DNA from: Brucella tritici
GTDB lineage: Bacteria; Pseudomonadota; Alphaproteobacteria; Rhizobiales; Rhizobiaceae
NCBI RefSeq assembly: GCF_008932295.1
Contig: NZ_WBWA01000024.1
Location: forward strand, 1 to 64,000
Length of the DNA: 64,000 nt
Reading direction: 5' to 3'
Under the pieces are notes generated by a model. The model had not been told where the DNA came from. It did no database searches and was given only the letters and a program-made list of their open reading frames with translations. Each line of letters opens with the position of its first letter. Position 1 is the first letter of the stretch. The position numbers and the translations under genes were made by a program. Positions 54,602 to 64,000 of the stretch are shown piece after piece.

Positions 54602-54638
54602 GAAGCGCCACCAATTATTGATTGGTGGCGCTTTTTTA
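54602..54638. terminator. Terminator of the NDUFA9-like gene (bidirectional)
   Basis: AAGCGCCACCAAT / ATTGGTGGCGCTT, a 13-bp stem with a short AT loop and A/T tracts outside. It lies about 30 bp after the stop at 54667. Confidence 0.9.
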
Positions 54639-54666
54639 TTCAGCGATAATTATAGCTTGGCGATAG

Positions 54667-55653
54667 TCACGCAAAGCCGGTCTTGGTGTATTGGCCGGCA
54701 ACGCGGTAGCGCCACAGATAGGATGGCAGCACGGCGTCGACGCCTTCCGGCGTGATGCCCATGCCTTCCAGCGTGCGGCCTTCCTTGATAGCCTTTTCGG
54801 AAACGACATTGTCGAATTTCAACAGCGTCACCTGATCGTTGGTGAGCATCGGGTTCGGCAGCAGGCCGAGGATCGCTGCCTGCAAACGGGCAACCCACCA
54901 GGGCATGGAAATGATGAGGCGCTTGCGGGCGATCACGCCGAGCATGTCCTTCATCCAGTTCTTGAACGGCTGCACATCCGGGCCGCCGAGTTCATAGATG
55001 CCACCCGGCATCAGCTTGCCATCGACGGCGCGGGCAACGGCTTCCGCAACATCACCGACATAGACCGGCTGGAGCTTCGTTTCGCCGCCGCCGATAGCCG
55101 GCAGGAACGGCGAGAAGCGCGCCATGTTGGCGAAGCGGTTGAAGAAGCGGTCTTCGGGGCCAAAAATGATCGAGGGGCGCAGGATGACGCTTTCCGGCAG
55201 AACGGAAAGAACGGCGTTTTCGCCTTCGCCCTTGGTGCGTGCATAATCCGATGGCGAATTGACGTCGGCAGCAAGCGAGGACACATGCGTCATGCGGATG
55301 CCTGCGGCCTTGGCGGCTTCGGCGATGTTTTTCGCGCCCAGCACCTGAACGGTATTGAAGCGCTGGCGACCGCTTTCGGCGAGAATGCCGACGAGGTTCA
55401 CGACATGGTCGGAGCCCTTGACGACATGTTCGACCGAAGCGCGGTTGCGGACATTGGCCTGCACCATCTGGATCTGGCCGACATTGCCGAGCGGAGCCAT
55501 GTAATAGGCAACTTCCGGCTTGCGCACGGCAACGCGCACGCGATAGCCGCGCTTGGTAAGACTTGCGACGACCGCGCGCCCGACAAAGCCGGAGCCGCCG
55601 AAAACGGTGACCAGTTTCGGCCTGTTGTGGACTTCGTTCGGTTCGGTCTTCAT
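54667..55653 (-). CDS. Complex I NDUFA9-like NAD(P)-binding protein
   Basis: A 328-residue atypical SDR. The N-terminal motif is VTVFGGSGFVGRAVVASLTK, followed by LVGILAESGRQRF and DYARTKGEGENAVL. The C-terminal part contains PWWVARLQAAILGLLPNPML. Alphaproteobacterial proteins of this type are homologous to the NDUFA9 accessory subunit of respiratory complex I; some bind NADPH without catalysis. ATG 55653 has AGGAG upstream; the longer frame to 55710 is unlikely. Single gene. Confidence 0.87.
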   Translation of the reverse strand: MKTEPNEVHNRPKLVTVFGGSGFVGRAVVASLTKRGYRVRVAVRKPEVAYYMAPLGNVGQIQMVQANVRNRASVEHVVKGSDHVVNLVGILAESGRQRFNTVQVLGAKNIAEAAKAAGIRMTHVSSLAADVNSPSDYARTKGEGENAVLSVLPESVILRPSIIFGPEDRFFNRFANMARFSPFLPAIGGGETKLQPVYVGDVAEAVARAVDGKLMPGGIYELGGPDVQPFKNWMKDMLGVIARKRLIISMPWWVARLQAAILGLLPNPMLTNDQVTLLKFDNVVSEKAIKEGRTLEGMGITPEGVDAVLPSYLWRYRVAGQYTKTGFA

Positions 55654-55812
55654 CCTAAACTCCTGCATGAAAGCCAGTTGTGCCGCTTGCAATGAGCGGC
55701 CACGATGCATCTATATTGCCGGTGATTTATCGCCTTTTGGCCACAAGGCAAAGGGGACTTCTTGTCACGAGTACGCTAGCGGCTGTTTTTCCCATGTTCG
55801 TTTTTTGGTTTC

Positions 55813-55838
55813 GGCATGATCTTATCCGAAAACCGCTT
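55813..55838. repeat. Truncated RIME-like half element
   Basis: GGCATGATCTTATCCGAAAACCG matches the left half of the B module at 45940-45965; the right half is missing. It is upstream of lepA. Confidence 0.55.
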
Positions 55839-55871
55839 TGAGATTCCGCTTCTTGCTGTTAAATCGCGCGC

Positions 55872-57680
55872 ATGAGCACACCACTTGACCATATTCGCAA
55901 TTTTTCGATCGTCGCCCATATCGACCACGGCAAATCGACGCTGGCCGACCGCCTCATTCAGTTGACCGGCGGGCTGGACACGCGCGAGATGAAGGATCAG
56001 GTTCTCGACTCGATGGATATCGAGCGCGAGCGCGGCATCACCATCAAGGCGCAGACCGTCCGTCTCACCTACAAGGCGAAGAACGGCGAAGATTATGTGC
56101 TGAACCTGATCGACACGCCCGGACACGTCGACTTCGCCTATGAAGTCTCGCGCTCGCTGGCCGCGTGCGAAGGTTCGCTGCTGGTGGTGGACGCCTCTCA
56201 GGGCGTGGAAGCGCAGACGCTGGCCAATGTCTATCAGGCCATCGACAACAATCATGAAATCGTGGTCGTGCTGAACAAGATCGACCTGCCCGCTGCCGAG
56301 CCTGAGCGCGTCAAGCAGCAGATCGAGGAAGTGATCGGCATTGATGCGGCGCAGGCCGTGCATATTTCGGCCAAGACCGGCATCGGCATTGAAGACGTGC
56401 TGGAAGCCATCGTCACCCAGCTTCCCGCGCCGAAGGAAGGTGATCGCAATGCGCCGCTCAAGGCCATGCTGGTCGATAGCTGGTATGACAGCTATCTCGG
56501 CGTTATCGTTCTGGTGCGCATCATTGATGGCGTTCTAAAAAAGGGCCAGACCATCCGCATGATGGGCACGGGCGCGAAATATCCGGTGGAACGCACCGGC
56601 GTGTTCACGCCGAAGATGGTTCAGGTGGACGAACTCGGTCCCGGCGAGCTTGGCTTCATCACCGCTTCGATCAAGGAAGTGGCGGACACCCGCGTCGGCG
56701 ACACAATCACTGAAGATCGCCGCCCGACGAGCAAGATGCTGTCCGGCTTCAAGCCCGCACAGCCGGTCGTGTTCTGCGGCCTGTTCCCGGTCGATGCGGC
56801 GGATTTTGAAGATCTGCGCGCTGCCATGGGCAAGCTGCGTCTCAACGATGCATCGTTCTCGTTCGAAATGGAAACCTCTGCTGCGCTCGGCTTCGGCTTC
56901 CGCTGTGGTTTCCTCGGTCTTCTGCATCTGGAAATCATTCAGGAGCGCCTTGAGCGCGAGTTCAATCTCGACCTCATCACGACCGCGCCTTCGGTTGTCT
57001 ACCGCCTGAACATGCAGGACGGATCGCAGAAAGAGCTGCACAATCCGGCCGATATGCCGGATATCGTGAAGATCAACGCGATTGAAGAGCCCTGGATCAA
57101 GGCAACCATCATGACGCCGGATGACTATCTCGGCGCGATCATGAAGCTTTGCCAGGAGCGCCGCGGCATCCAGATCGATCTGACCTATGTCGGCCCGCGC
57201 GCCATGATCACTTATGATCTGCCGCTCAACGAAGTGGTGTTCGATTTCTACGACCGCCTCAAGTCGATCTCGAAGGGCTATGCCTCGTTCGACTACAATC
57301 TTTCGGATTACCGCGAGGGCGATCTGGTCAAGATGTCGATCCTTGTGAACGAAGAGCCGGTCGATGCGCTTTCGATGCTGGTCCACCGCTCGGCGGCGGA
57401 AAAGCGGGGCCGCGCGCTGTGCGAAAAGCTGAAAGAGCTGATCCCGCAGCACATGTTCAAGATCCCGATCCAGGCGGCCATCGGTGGTCGTATTGTGGCG
57501 CGCGAGACGATCTCGGCACTGCGCAAGGACGTGACGGCCAAGTGCTATGGCGGCGACGTGACGCGCAAGCGCAAACTTCTGGAAAAGCAGAAGGAAGGCA
57601 AGAAGCGCATGCGCCAGTTCGGCAAGGTCGAAATCCCGCAGGAGGCCTTTATTCAGGCGCTCAAGATGGGCGATGATTGA
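55872..57680 (+). CDS. lepA: Elongation factor 4 (LepA)
   Basis: A 602-residue translational GTPase. G1 is [11 protein letters not shown]2 includes [11 protein letters not shown]3 DTPGHVDF and G4 NKIDLP, followed by domains II, III and V, and the LepA-specific C-terminal domain ([20 protein letters not shown], then [20 protein letters not shown]). It acts on stalled or mis-translocated ribosomes and in 30S assembly. The length is standard. Confidence 0.98.
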   Translation: MSTPLDHIRNFSIVAHIDHGKSTLADRLIQLTGGLDTREMKDQVLDSMDIERERGITIKAQTVRLTYKAKNGEDYVLNLIDTPGHVDFAYEVSRSLAACEGSLLVVDASQGVEAQTLANVYQAIDNNHEIVVVLNKIDLPAAEPERVKQQIEEVIGIDAAQAVHISAKTGIGIEDVLEAIVTQLPAPKEGDRNAPLKAMLVDSWYDSYLGVIVLVRIIDGVLKKGQTIRMMGTGAKYPVERTGVFTPKMVQVDELGPGELGFITASIKEVADTRVGDTITEDRRPTSKMLSGFKPAQPVVFCGLFPVDAADFEDLRAAMGKLRLNDASFSFEMETSAALGFGFRCGFLGLLHLEIIQERLEREFNLDLITTAPSVVYRLNMQDGSQKELHNPADMPDIVKINAIEEPWIKATIMTPDDYLGAIMKLCQERRGIQIDLTYVGPRAMITYDLPLNEVVFDFYDRLKSISKGYASFDYNLSDYREGDLVKMSILVNEEPVDALSMLVHRSAAEKRGRALCEKLKELIPQHMFKIPIQAAIGGRIVARETISALRKDVTAKCYGGDVTRKRKLLEKQKEGKKRMRQFGKVEIPQEAFIQALKMGDD

Positions 57681-57692
57681 TACACGATTGTT

Positions 57693-57718
57693 TTAGGGGC
57701 GCTTCGGCGCCCCGTTTT
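57693..57718 (+). terminator. Terminator of lepA
   Basis: GGGGCGC / GCGCCCC with a TTCG loop and a following T-rich stretch. Confidence 0.85.
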
Positions 57719-57757
57719 ATTTCTGTTATTTCTTGAATATTTTATAAGGAAGTATGT

Positions 57758-58243
57758 ATGTTCGGACTATTGAAAGCGTTGATTGAGTTTTGTCATTCGA
57801 TACTGAAAATTTTTATGGAGCGATCGGAAAGAGCAGCTCATAGCATTGAGAAAGAGGAAGAAAGTCGCCGTAGCAAAGAGCAGGAAGCGTTGCAGTGGCT
57901 GAACCATCATTTGCCAGAATTGGAAAATGCGGCGCGGGATGCTTATTCCTTCATTCTAAAGAAGTCGTCCATGCAGGTTCCGCTGGAATATCCGGCAGCG
58001 ACATATCCGTTTGTTGAAAAATTGAGTACTTTCCCATCAGATGACCGGAATGCCATCAAAGTCCGTTTTCAACGGCTTCGAGGGCAGGAGTCCAAGAGAG
58101 CTTGGGCTAAGTGCAAATCCTATGTTGAGCTTTGGGAAAAATGTATGAGCCAGTTTTGCAATAAGGCACCGGATTTCCCTTACGATATTGAACGGTTCAA
58201 CAAAGCTTTTGAGGTTTTCAAGACTGTGACTGGAGCTAAGTAA
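57758..58243 (+). CDS. Hypothetical protein, 161 residues
   Basis: The N terminus MFGLLKALIEFCHSILKIFM is hydrophobic and could anchor the protein. A highly charged helical stretch follows (ERSERAAHSIEKEEESRRSK), and then a soluble part with W, Y and C residues (WAKCKSYVELWEKCMSQFCN). I do not recognise a family. Codon and base use are less GC-rich than in lepA and the neighbouring genes, which may mean an acquired or fast-evolving gene. AAGGAAG lies 7-8 nt before the ATG. It is followed 16 bp later by the SelW-like gene. Confidence 0.65.
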   Translation: MFGLLKALIEFCHSILKIFMERSERAAHSIEKEEESRRSKEQEALQWLNHHLPELENAARDAYSFILKKSSMQVPLEYPAATYPFVEKLSTFPSDDRNAIKVRFQRLRGQESKRAWAKCKSYVELWEKCMSQFCNKAPDFPYDIERFNKAFEVFKTVTGAK

Positions 58244-58259
58244 TGTGGGTGTTCTGAAC

Positions 58260-58559
58260 ATGCGTCCATCAATCTCCATCAGCTACTGCACCCAATGCAA
58301 CTGGCTGCTGCGTGCTGCGTGGATGGCGCAGGAGCTGTTGCAGACTTTCGGGCAGGACTTAGGCGAAGTGGCGTTGCGTCCGGGCACCGGTGGAGTGTTT
58401 GAAATCCGCGTTCATATGCCGGACGGCAGCGAGGAACCCATCTGGGAACGCAAGCGCGATGGCGGCTTTCCGGAAGCCAAGGTTTTGAAACAACGCGTGC
58501 GCGATCTGGTCTGGCCGGAACGTGATCTCGGTCATTCGGACCGGCCAGCTAATTCGTGA
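58260..58559 (+). CDS. SelT/SelW/SelH (Rdx) family protein
   Basis: A 99-residue thioredoxin-like protein. The redox motif CTQC lies in SISYCTQCNWLLRAAWMAQE, the hallmark of bacterial SelW-like Rdx proteins in which cysteine replaces selenocysteine. The conserved GGVFEIRV and FPEAKVLKQRVRDLV follow. Its physiological role is unknown; a thiol-redox function is assumed. ATG 58260 is used; a GTG at 58245 is possible. Confidence 0.9.
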   Translation: MRPSISISYCTQCNWLLRAAWMAQELLQTFGQDLGEVALRPGTGGVFEIRVHMPDGSEEPIWERKRDGGFPEAKVLKQRVRDLVWPERDLGHSDRPANS

Positions 58560-58571
58560 GCTGTCTCTTAC

Positions 58572-58757
58572 CCCTGATCCTTCGAGGCTACGCTTCGCTC
58601 CGCACCTCAGGATGAGGACGGCAGTACGCTCGATGATGCGACGCCAACGAGGTTAAACATCCATGCAGGCGATTGGGGCACGGACTTTCCGAACGAGAGT
58701 GGATACGCGCTTCCCTCATCCTGAGGAGGTGCGTAGCACCGTCTCGAAGGACGAGGG
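58572..58757. repeat. Two REP-like palindromic elements
   Basis: Element at 58572-58617 ends in CACCTCAGGATGAGG. The element at 58713-58757 reads CCCTCATCCTGAGGAGGTGC and then GTAGCACCGTCTCG. Same family as 18633-18771, again in opposite orientations between two convergent genes. Confidence 0.75.
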
Positions 58758-58767
58758 AAAAACAGGA

Positions 58768-59997
58768 TCAATCCTCATCCACCACGCGCAGGCGTAGCTG
58801 ATTGTTCGAACCTTCCGCCTGCCGCGCTTGCGGGCGGGAAGCTTCCTCGGCGGGCGCAGGGCCGAATTCCAGCGCCTCGATCTTCGCGCCGCGCTTGGTA
58901 ACTTTGCTGGAAGACACAAGAATATCGTCAATATCCTTGTTGGCCTGCACGAAGTGGGTCTGCAGCTTGCGCACGCGCTCATCGAGGCGGCCGACATCTT
59001 CCATCAGCCGGATCACTTCGCCCTGAATGACGTGCGCCTGCTCGCGCATGCGGGCATCTTTCAGGATTGCCTGGATGACCTGAATCGACAGCATCAGCAG
59101 CGACGGCGAGACGATGACGACCCGCGCCCGGTGCGCACGCTGGATCAGGGCTTCGAAATGCTCGTGAATATCGGCGAAGATCGACTCCGACGGCACGAAC
59201 AGAAAAGCCGTATCCTGCGTTTCGCCGGGGATCAGATATTTGTCGGAGACATCCTTGATGTGCACTTCCATGTCGCGGCGGAACTGGGCGACTGCTGCCT
59301 TGCGCGCCTCCGGCTGTTCCGTTTCGCGCATGGAATTCCAGGCTTCGAGCGGGAATTTCGCGTCGATCACCAAAGAGGGCGCATTGTTCGGCATCCGCAC
59401 AAGGCAATCGGGGCGGGTGCTGTTGGAAAGCGTTGCCTGAAATTCGTAGGCGCCTTGTGGCAAACCGTCGGCGATGATCGCTTCCATGCGCGACTGGCCG
59501 AAAGCGCCGCGCGTCTGCTTGTTGGCGAGGATCGCCTGCAACTGCACCACCTGTCCGGCGAGCGATTGGATATTGTTCTGTGCCGTGTCAATGACCGCAA
59601 GGCGTTCCTGCAATTTGGCGAGGTTTTCATGCGTCGAACGGGTCTGCTCGGTCATGGTCTGGCCGATGCGATGCGTCATGCCGTCGAGCCGTTCGCGGAT
59701 CGACTGGTTGAGCTCCGCCTGTCGCGAACCGAACACTTCCGCCATGGTCTGCATACGGCCCTGCATCTCAGCCTGTGCCTTCAGGATTTCCGCCATGCGA
59801 TATTCCGCATCGCGGGCACGATCTTCGGCCTGCGCTTCCGCGACTGCGCGAAGCCGGGCCGAGCGTGTCGCCGCGATGAGAAAAATGGCAAGACACAGCA
59901 CCAGCACGACGATACCCGCGAGCAGGATGTTGCCGAGCGTGAAAGACGTGGCGCCGAGCTGCAGAAGCGGCTCATTCAAGAGATTCTGGTTTTCCAT
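58768..59997 (-). CDS. rmuC: DNA recombination protein RmuC
   Basis: A 409-residue RmuC-family protein. An N-terminal transmembrane helix (ILLAGIVVLVLCLAIFLIAA) is followed by a long coiled coil (about residues 50-165) and a nuclease-like domain with PSLVIDAKFPLEAW and the later DTAFLFVPSESIFADIHE block. It limits inversions at short inverted repeats; in this window such repeats are abundant. Single gene, divergent from def. Confidence 0.93.
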   Translation of the reverse strand: MENQNLLNEPLLQLGATSFTLGNILLAGIVVLVLCLAIFLIAATRSARLRAVAEAQAEDRARDAEYRMAEILKAQAEMQGRMQTMAEVFGSRQAELNQSIRERLDGMTHRIGQTMTEQTRSTHENLAKLQERLAVIDTAQNNIQSLAGQVVQLQAILANKQTRGAFGQSRMEAIIADGLPQGAYEFQATLSNSTRPDCLVRMPNNAPSLVIDAKFPLEAWNSMRETEQPEARKAAVAQFRRDMEVHIKDVSDKYLIPGETQDTAFLFVPSESIFADIHEHFEALIQRAHRARVVIVSPSLLMLSIQVIQAILKDARMREQAHVIQGEVIRLMEDVGRLDERVRKLQTHFVQANKDIDDILVSSSKVTKRGAKIEALEFGPAPAEEASRPQARQAEGSNNQLRLRVVDED

Positions 59998-60099
59998 GCA
60001 GGGAGCTTAGCTGATTCGTGTCGCCTTGATGAGATCAAAACAGGAACATTTTGCAAAGTGTAATTGACGATTCTCACGCGAGCCATTACGTGAAAGCCC

Positions 60100-60627
60100 A
60101 TGTCTGTAAAACCGCTTGTCATCCTTCCCGATCCCGTCCTGCGCCAGGTTTCCAAGCCTGTGGAGCGCTTTGACGACCAGCTCCGCAAATTTGCCGGCGA
60201 CATGTTCGACACCATGTATGATGCGCCGGGCATTGGTCTTGCCGCCATTCAGGTGGGCGAGCCGATCCGTATGCTCGTCATCGACCTTGCCAAGGAAGGT
60301 GAACCGAAAGCGCCACATGTCTTCATCAATCCCGAGATCATCGGCGTGACGGATGAAGCCAGCACCTATGAGGAAGGCTGCCTTTCGATCCCGGATTATT
60401 ATGCCGAGGTCGAACGGCCAGCGGCCATCAAGGTCAATTACTTCGATGCTGACGGCAAGCCGCATTCGATGGAAGCCGATGGGCTGATGGCCACCTGCCT
60501 GCAGCATGAGATCGACCATCTGAACGGTGTGCTCTTCATCGATCATATTTCCAAGCTGAAGCGCGATATGGTCATCAAGAAGTTCAAGAAGCTCGCCAGC
60601 CAGCGCGCGCCGGGGAAAGTGCTTTAA
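60100..60627 (+). CDS. def: Peptide deformylase
   Basis: A 175-residue metalloenzyme. The three motifs are [19 protein letters not shown] and QHEIDHLNG, with the cysteine and two histidines that bind iron or zinc and the catalytic glutamate. It removes the formyl group from new proteins. Its stop codon overlaps the fmt start by 1 nt. Confidence 0.98.
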   Translation: MSVKPLVILPDPVLRQVSKPVERFDDQLRKFAGDMFDTMYDAPGIGLAAIQVGEPIRMLVIDLAKEGEPKAPHVFINPEIIGVTDEASTYEEGCLSIPDYYAEVERPAAIKVNYFDADGKPHSMEADGLMATCLQHEIDHLNGVLFIDHISKLKRDMVIKKFKKLASQRAPGKVL

Positions 60628-61547
60628 TGCGTGTCGTTTTCATGGGGACGCCGGAATTTTCCGTGCCGATCCTCACCGCCATCATCGGTCACGGTTATGA
60701 GGTTGTTGCGGCCTATACGCAGCCGCCGCGCCCGGCGGGTCGTCGCGGGCTGGAGCTGACCAAGTCGCCAGTGCATGAAAAAGCCGAGCAGTTTGGCATT
60801 CCGGTGTTCACGCCGAAGAGCCTGAAGGGTGCGGAAGAGCAGGACGTTTTCGCAAGCCTTGAGGCCGATGTCGCGGTTGTCGTGGCTTATGGTCTGCTGC
60901 TGCCGCAAGCCATTCTGGATGCGTCGCGTCTCGGTTGTTATAACGGCCATGCCTCGCTGCTGCCGCGCTGGCGCGGAGCAGCTCCGATACAGCGCGCCAT
61001 CATGGCGGGCGATGCGGAAACCGGCATGATGGTCATGAAGATGGATGCGGGGCTCGATACCGGTCCTGTTGCAATGGCTGAAAAGGTTGCGATCACGCCT
61101 GACATGACAGCTGGTGAACTGCATGATCGTCTGAGCATGATCGGCGCCGACCTGATGATCCGTGCGCTGGGTGCGCTGGAGCGTGAAAGCCTTGCCTTGC
61201 AGCCGCAGGCGGAAGAAGGTGTCACCTATGCCGCCAAGATCGACAAGGCCGAGGCACGCATCGACTGGTCGAAGCCTGCAAAGGACGTGCACAACACCAT
61301 TCGCGGCCTGTCGCCTTTTCCGGGCGCCTGGTGCGAAATGGAAATCAACGGCGCTGTCGAGCGCGTGAAGCTTCAGCGCTCAACGTTGGGTGAGGGCAAG
61401 GGCGAGCCGGGTTCGGTGCTGGATGATCGCCTGACGGTTGCCTGCGGCGAAGGTGCGGTTCGGCTCGTCACGCTGCAGCGCTCCGGCGGCAAGCCATTGC
61501 CTGCGCAGGAGTTTCTGCGTGGTGCACAGGTCACGAAGGTTCTGTAG
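60627..61547 (+). CDS. fmt: Methionyl-tRNA formyltransferase
   Basis: A 306-residue enzyme with the N-terminal formyltransferase domain ([38 protein letters not shown] with the catalytic HASLLPR-type segment) and a C-terminal tRNA-binding domain. It formylates initiator Met-tRNA with 10-formyl-THF. It overlaps def by 1 nt and is followed 3 bp later by truA. Confidence 0.98.
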   Translation: MRVVFMGTPEFSVPILTAIIGHGYEVVAAYTQPPRPAGRRGLELTKSPVHEKAEQFGIPVFTPKSLKGAEEQDVFASLEADVAVVVAYGLLLPQAILDASRLGCYNGHASLLPRWRGAAPIQRAIMAGDAETGMMVMKMDAGLDTGPVAMAEKVAITPDMTAGELHDRLSMIGADLMIRALGALERESLALQPQAEEGVTYAAKIDKAEARIDWSKPAKDVHNTIRGLSPFPGAWCEMEINGAVERVKLQRSTLGEGKGEPGSVLDDRLTVACGEGAVRLVTLQRSGGKPLPAQEFLRGAQVTKVL

Positions 61548-61550
61548 GCG

Positions 61551-62306
61551 GTGCCGCGTTACAAGCTCACTGTCGAATATGACGGCACGCCCTATGTCGG
61601 CTGGCAGCGGCAGGAAAACGGCCATGCAGTGCAGAATGCCATTGAACTGGCATTCAAGAAGTTCTGTGGCGAAGACCTGACATTAAGCGCTGCGGGCCGC
61701 ACCGATGCGGGCGTTCACGCGACAGCACAAGTTGTCCATGTCGATCTCACCAAGGATTGGGATGCAGGCAAGGTGCGCGATGCGGTCAATGCGCATCTGG
61801 TCATGGCGGATGAGCGCGTCAGTATCCTGAATGTCGAGAAGACGACGGACACGTTCGACGCGCGTTTTTCCGCACGTGCACGGCATTATCTCTATCGTAT
61901 CCATAATCGCCGTGCGCCTCTGGCGATTGATTATCAGCGTGCATGGTGGGTACAGAAACGGCTTGATGCGAGAGCGATGCATGAAGCGGCGAAGCGGCTT
62001 CTGGGTGAGCACGACTTCACCACGTTCCGCGCCACGCAATGCCAGGCCAAGAGCCCGATCAAGACGCTCGACCGGCTCGATGTCACCCGCAACGGCGACA
62101 TGATAGAAATGCGCGTTTCGGCGCGGTCCTTCCTGCACAATCAGGTCAGGTCCTTCGCAGGCAGCCTGATGGAAGTGGGCGTGGGTCGCTGGACAGCGGA
62201 TGATTTGCAGTCTGCTTTGGAAGCCAGAGATCGCAAGGCCTGCGGGCAGGTTGCCCCGCCCTATGGGCTTTATCTTGTCGGTGTGGACTACGCCTTTCCC
62301 TTTTGA
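61551..62306 (+). CDS. truA: tRNA pseudouridine(38-40) synthase
   Basis: A 251-residue TruA. The catalytic aspartate is in GRTDAGVHA. The early [20 protein letters not shown] and the late [18 protein letters not shown] are family blocks. It modifies the anticodon arm of several tRNAs. The start is GTG 61551. It is the third gene of the def-fmt-truA unit; the dapE gene that often follows in relatives is absent. Confidence 0.97.
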   Translation: MPRYKLTVEYDGTPYVGWQRQENGHAVQNAIELAFKKFCGEDLTLSAAGRTDAGVHATAQVVHVDLTKDWDAGKVRDAVNAHLVMADERVSILNVEKTTDTFDARFSARARHYLYRIHNRRAPLAIDYQRAWWVQKRLDARAMHEAAKRLLGEHDFTTFRATQCQAKSPIKTLDRLDVTRNGDMIEMRVSARSFLHNQVRSFAGSLMEVGVGRWTADDLQSALEARDRKACGQVAPPYGLYLVGVDYAFPF

Positions 62307-62333
62307 GACCGGGAGCGCATTCGATACCCGGCT

Positions 62334-63308
62334 CTAGGGGATCAGGAGCAGACTTCCTGACGATTTCCCCGTCTCCAGTGCATGATGGGCTTCCACTGTT
62401 TCGGTCAGCGCATAGGTGGTGCCGACGGTTCCGGCGAGGCCTTTTTCCATCATGTCGAAAAGCCTGGAAGCGGAGTTCCGGTAGTTGTCGAGATCGTTGA
62501 TGTAAGCGATCACACTTGGCCGGACGAAAGAAAAGTCCGCCTGATTGCCAAGTGCATCAATGACTGCCTCGGAGATTCTTCCACCAGCTTGACCGATGCT
62601 CGCCAGAGTTCCGAGATGGCGCACGCATTGCGCGGTTTTGGCTACGGTTTCTCCACCGATCCCGTCATAGGCGACGTGAACACCCAGTCCATTCGTGAGG
62701 CGCCTTGTAGCAGTGATGAAATCACAATCGCGTCCGACGAGTACATGATCCGCGCCGTTTTCGCGCGCCGTTTCGGCCTTGTCCTCCGAGCTGACTGTTC
62801 CGATTACCGTTGCTCCCAGAGTCTTGCCCCAGCGGGTTAGCAGGGTGCCCAGTCCGCCAGCGGCTGCATGCACAAGCATGATTGTATCCGGGCCAACGGG
62901 AAACGTATCGGTCAGGAGCATGTGGGTGGTAAGACCGCGCAGCATCGTCGCCGCCGCCGACTGCGCGGAAATTGTGTCGGGCAGTAGCAATGCTCTTTGG
63001 GCCGGTAGAAGCCGGGTTGAGGCGTATGCCCCCACTGGCAAGCCCGCATAAGCCACTCTGTCACCCGGTTTGAGGTCGGTTACATCTGATCCGACTGCTT
63101 CCACAACGCCTGCACCTTCGACACCGAGTACAGCCGGAAAGGACGGCAGCGGATAGAGGCCGGTCCGATGGTATATGTCGACAAAATTCACGCCGATTGC
63201 CTCGTGGCGAATGCGTATCTCGCCTGCACCGGGGCTTCGGGGTGTGTGTTGGACTGTCTGAAGCAGCCCTGCTTCACCGGTCGCGTTCAGAATGATCTCG
63301 TAGTCCAT
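62334..63308 (-). CDS. Zinc-free MDR quinone oxidoreductase (Qor-like)
   Basis: A 324-residue medium-chain reductase. GVNFVDIYHRTGLYPLPSFP at the N terminus and the NADPH motif VHAAAGGLGTLLTRWGKTLG are typical of quinone oxidoreductase QorA. The structural zinc cysteines of alcohol dehydrogenases are absent. It reduces quinones with NADPH. It is convergent with truA and divergent from a LysR gene 95 bp away, which is probably its regulator. Confidence 0.9.
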   Translation of the reverse strand: MDYEIILNATGEAGLLQTVQHTPRSPGAGEIRIRHEAIGVNFVDIYHRTGLYPLPSFPAVLGVEGAGVVEAVGSDVTDLKPGDRVAYAGLPVGAYASTRLLPAQRALLLPDTISAQSAAATMLRGLTTHMLLTDTFPVGPDTIMLVHAAAGGLGTLLTRWGKTLGATVIGTVSSEDKAETARENGADHVLVGRDCDFITATRRLTNGLGVHVAYDGIGGETVAKTAQCVRHLGTLASIGQAGGRISEAVIDALGNQADFSFVRPSVIAYINDLDNYRNSASRLFDMMEKGLAGTVGTTYALTETVEAHHALETGKSSGSLLLIP

Positions 63309-63403
63309 CAGTCAGCCTCCGTTGCAATCCGGGGCAGTATCGGGGATAGAGAAACGGGAAAAAATTGCTGTTTTGATCGCAACCTATGGGAAAAATTTCA
63401 CAA

Positions 63404-64000
63404 TGGTGAATTGGGAAAGCGTACGTTACTTTGTGGCTTTGGCCGATACCGGTACTCTGTCGGGTGCTGCGCGATTGCTGAATGTAGAACATGCGACGAT
63501 TGCGCGACGCGTGGCTGCCTTGGAAACCGAAACCAGTTTGAAATTGGTTGATCGTCGGGGACGTCGCTTTCTGCTGACGGAAGATGGTGAGCGGATCGCT
63601 GCAATTGCCCGAAAGATGCAAGACGAAGCGCAAGCTATCAGCCGTTTTGGAGCAGTCCGGGATACTGGCATAAGCGCCACTGTTACACTCACAGCGCCGC
63701 CCTCCTACGCGGTTGCGAGACTAGCCAGACCGCTTGCTGCGGTATCGGCGCAATATCCGGGTATCCATATGTGTGTGATGGGGGAGGCGCGCTTCAGCTC
63801 GCTGAGCCGTCGGGAAGCGGATATAGCTATTCGCCTGACACGTCCGACAACCGGTGACCTCACCATTCGCAGGCTTGGCGAGGAAGCTTTTCGCCCCTAT
63901 GCGAGCCGACAGTATCTGGCGCAAACTGCGCCTGATAAATGGCAGTTCATCGCCTATGATGAAAGTCTGGAGGACGCTCCGCAGCAAGCTTACTTACTTG
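63404..64000 (+). CDS. LysR-family transcriptional regulator, 3' end outside window
   Basis: The first 199 residues are visible. The winged helix is WESVRYFVALADTGTLSGAA followed by NVEHATIARRVAALE. The effector domain starts near residue 85 and contains PGIHMCVMGEARFSSLSRRE. The frame is open to the end of the window. Divergent from the quinone oxidoreductase gene, so that gene is its most likely target. Confidence 0.92.

Overview
The window looks like chromosomal DNA of an alphaproteobacterium of the Brucella/Ochrobactrum group (Rhizobiales). The gene at 24124-24729 matches, from memory, the beta-class glutathione S-transferase characterised from Ochrobactrum anthropi. The housekeeping genes (ubiE-ubiB-coaBC, mgsA-glk-ABC-dapB-gpmA, def-fmt-truA, lepA, uppP) have alphaproteobacterial character. 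Composite palindromic repeats of the rhizobial RIME / Brucella Bru-RS kind are scattered between genes. I see no insertion sequence, prophage, CRISPR array, rRNA operon or plasmid backbone.

Layout. 1-5.2 kb: a 5'-truncated LysR regulator, an aldo/keto reductase, a polysaccharide deacetylase, two long palindromes, tRNA-Gly and a DHA2-type efflux pump. 5.4-8.7 kb: a three-gene leftward operon (secreted ankyrin protein, nucleoside/nucleobase deaminase, CynX-like MFS transporter) with a divergent LysR gene. 8.9-18.6 kb: a rightward catabolic operon with a GntR/FCD regulator, aldehyde dehydrogenase, short-chain dehydrogenase, a complete peptide-type ABC importer and an amidase. 18.8-24.7 kb: exonuclease, L-2-hydroxyglutarate oxidase, GGDEF protein, DUF2778 protein and GST. 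24.8-28.7 kb: remnant of a pentapeptide-repeat gene, tRNA-Ser, msrA, GNAT, slyX, a retropepsin-like protease and upp. 28.9-35.2 kb: ubiE, ubiB, coaBC with an extra N-terminal ribbon-helix-helix domain, a chromosomal APH(3')-like gene and prfC. 35.3-42.3 kb: HdeD-like protein, cardiolipin synthase, EEP hydrolase, a lysoplasmalogenase-aldehyde dehydrogenase pair, a RibD-like reductase, a small ORF and tRNA-Leu. 42.4-50.2 kb: gpmA, dapB, a lipid-type ABC exporter, glk, mgsA, mepA and a Bcr-type pump. 50.4-57.7 kb: NAD(P)-binding protein, queG, a FzlA-like GST, uppP, a small cysteine-containing secreted protein, an NDUFA9-like protein and lepA. 57.7-64 kb: two small proteins, REP-like repeats, rmuC, def-fmt-truA, a quinone oxidoreductase and a 3'-truncated LysR gene.

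The most unusual points are: (i) a FitA/Arc-type DNA-binding domain fused to CoaBC, with two near-identical palindromes 19 bp apart just upstream, which suggests a CoA-biosynthetic enzyme that may repress its own gene; (ii) a lysoplasmalogenase gene overlapping an aldehyde dehydrogenase gene, a plausible release-and-detoxify pair for fatty aldehyde; (iii) a glk gene whose start codon and first codons come from a palindromic repeat; and (iv) the uncharacterised amide/peptide catabolic operon and the ankyrin-deaminase-transporter operon.
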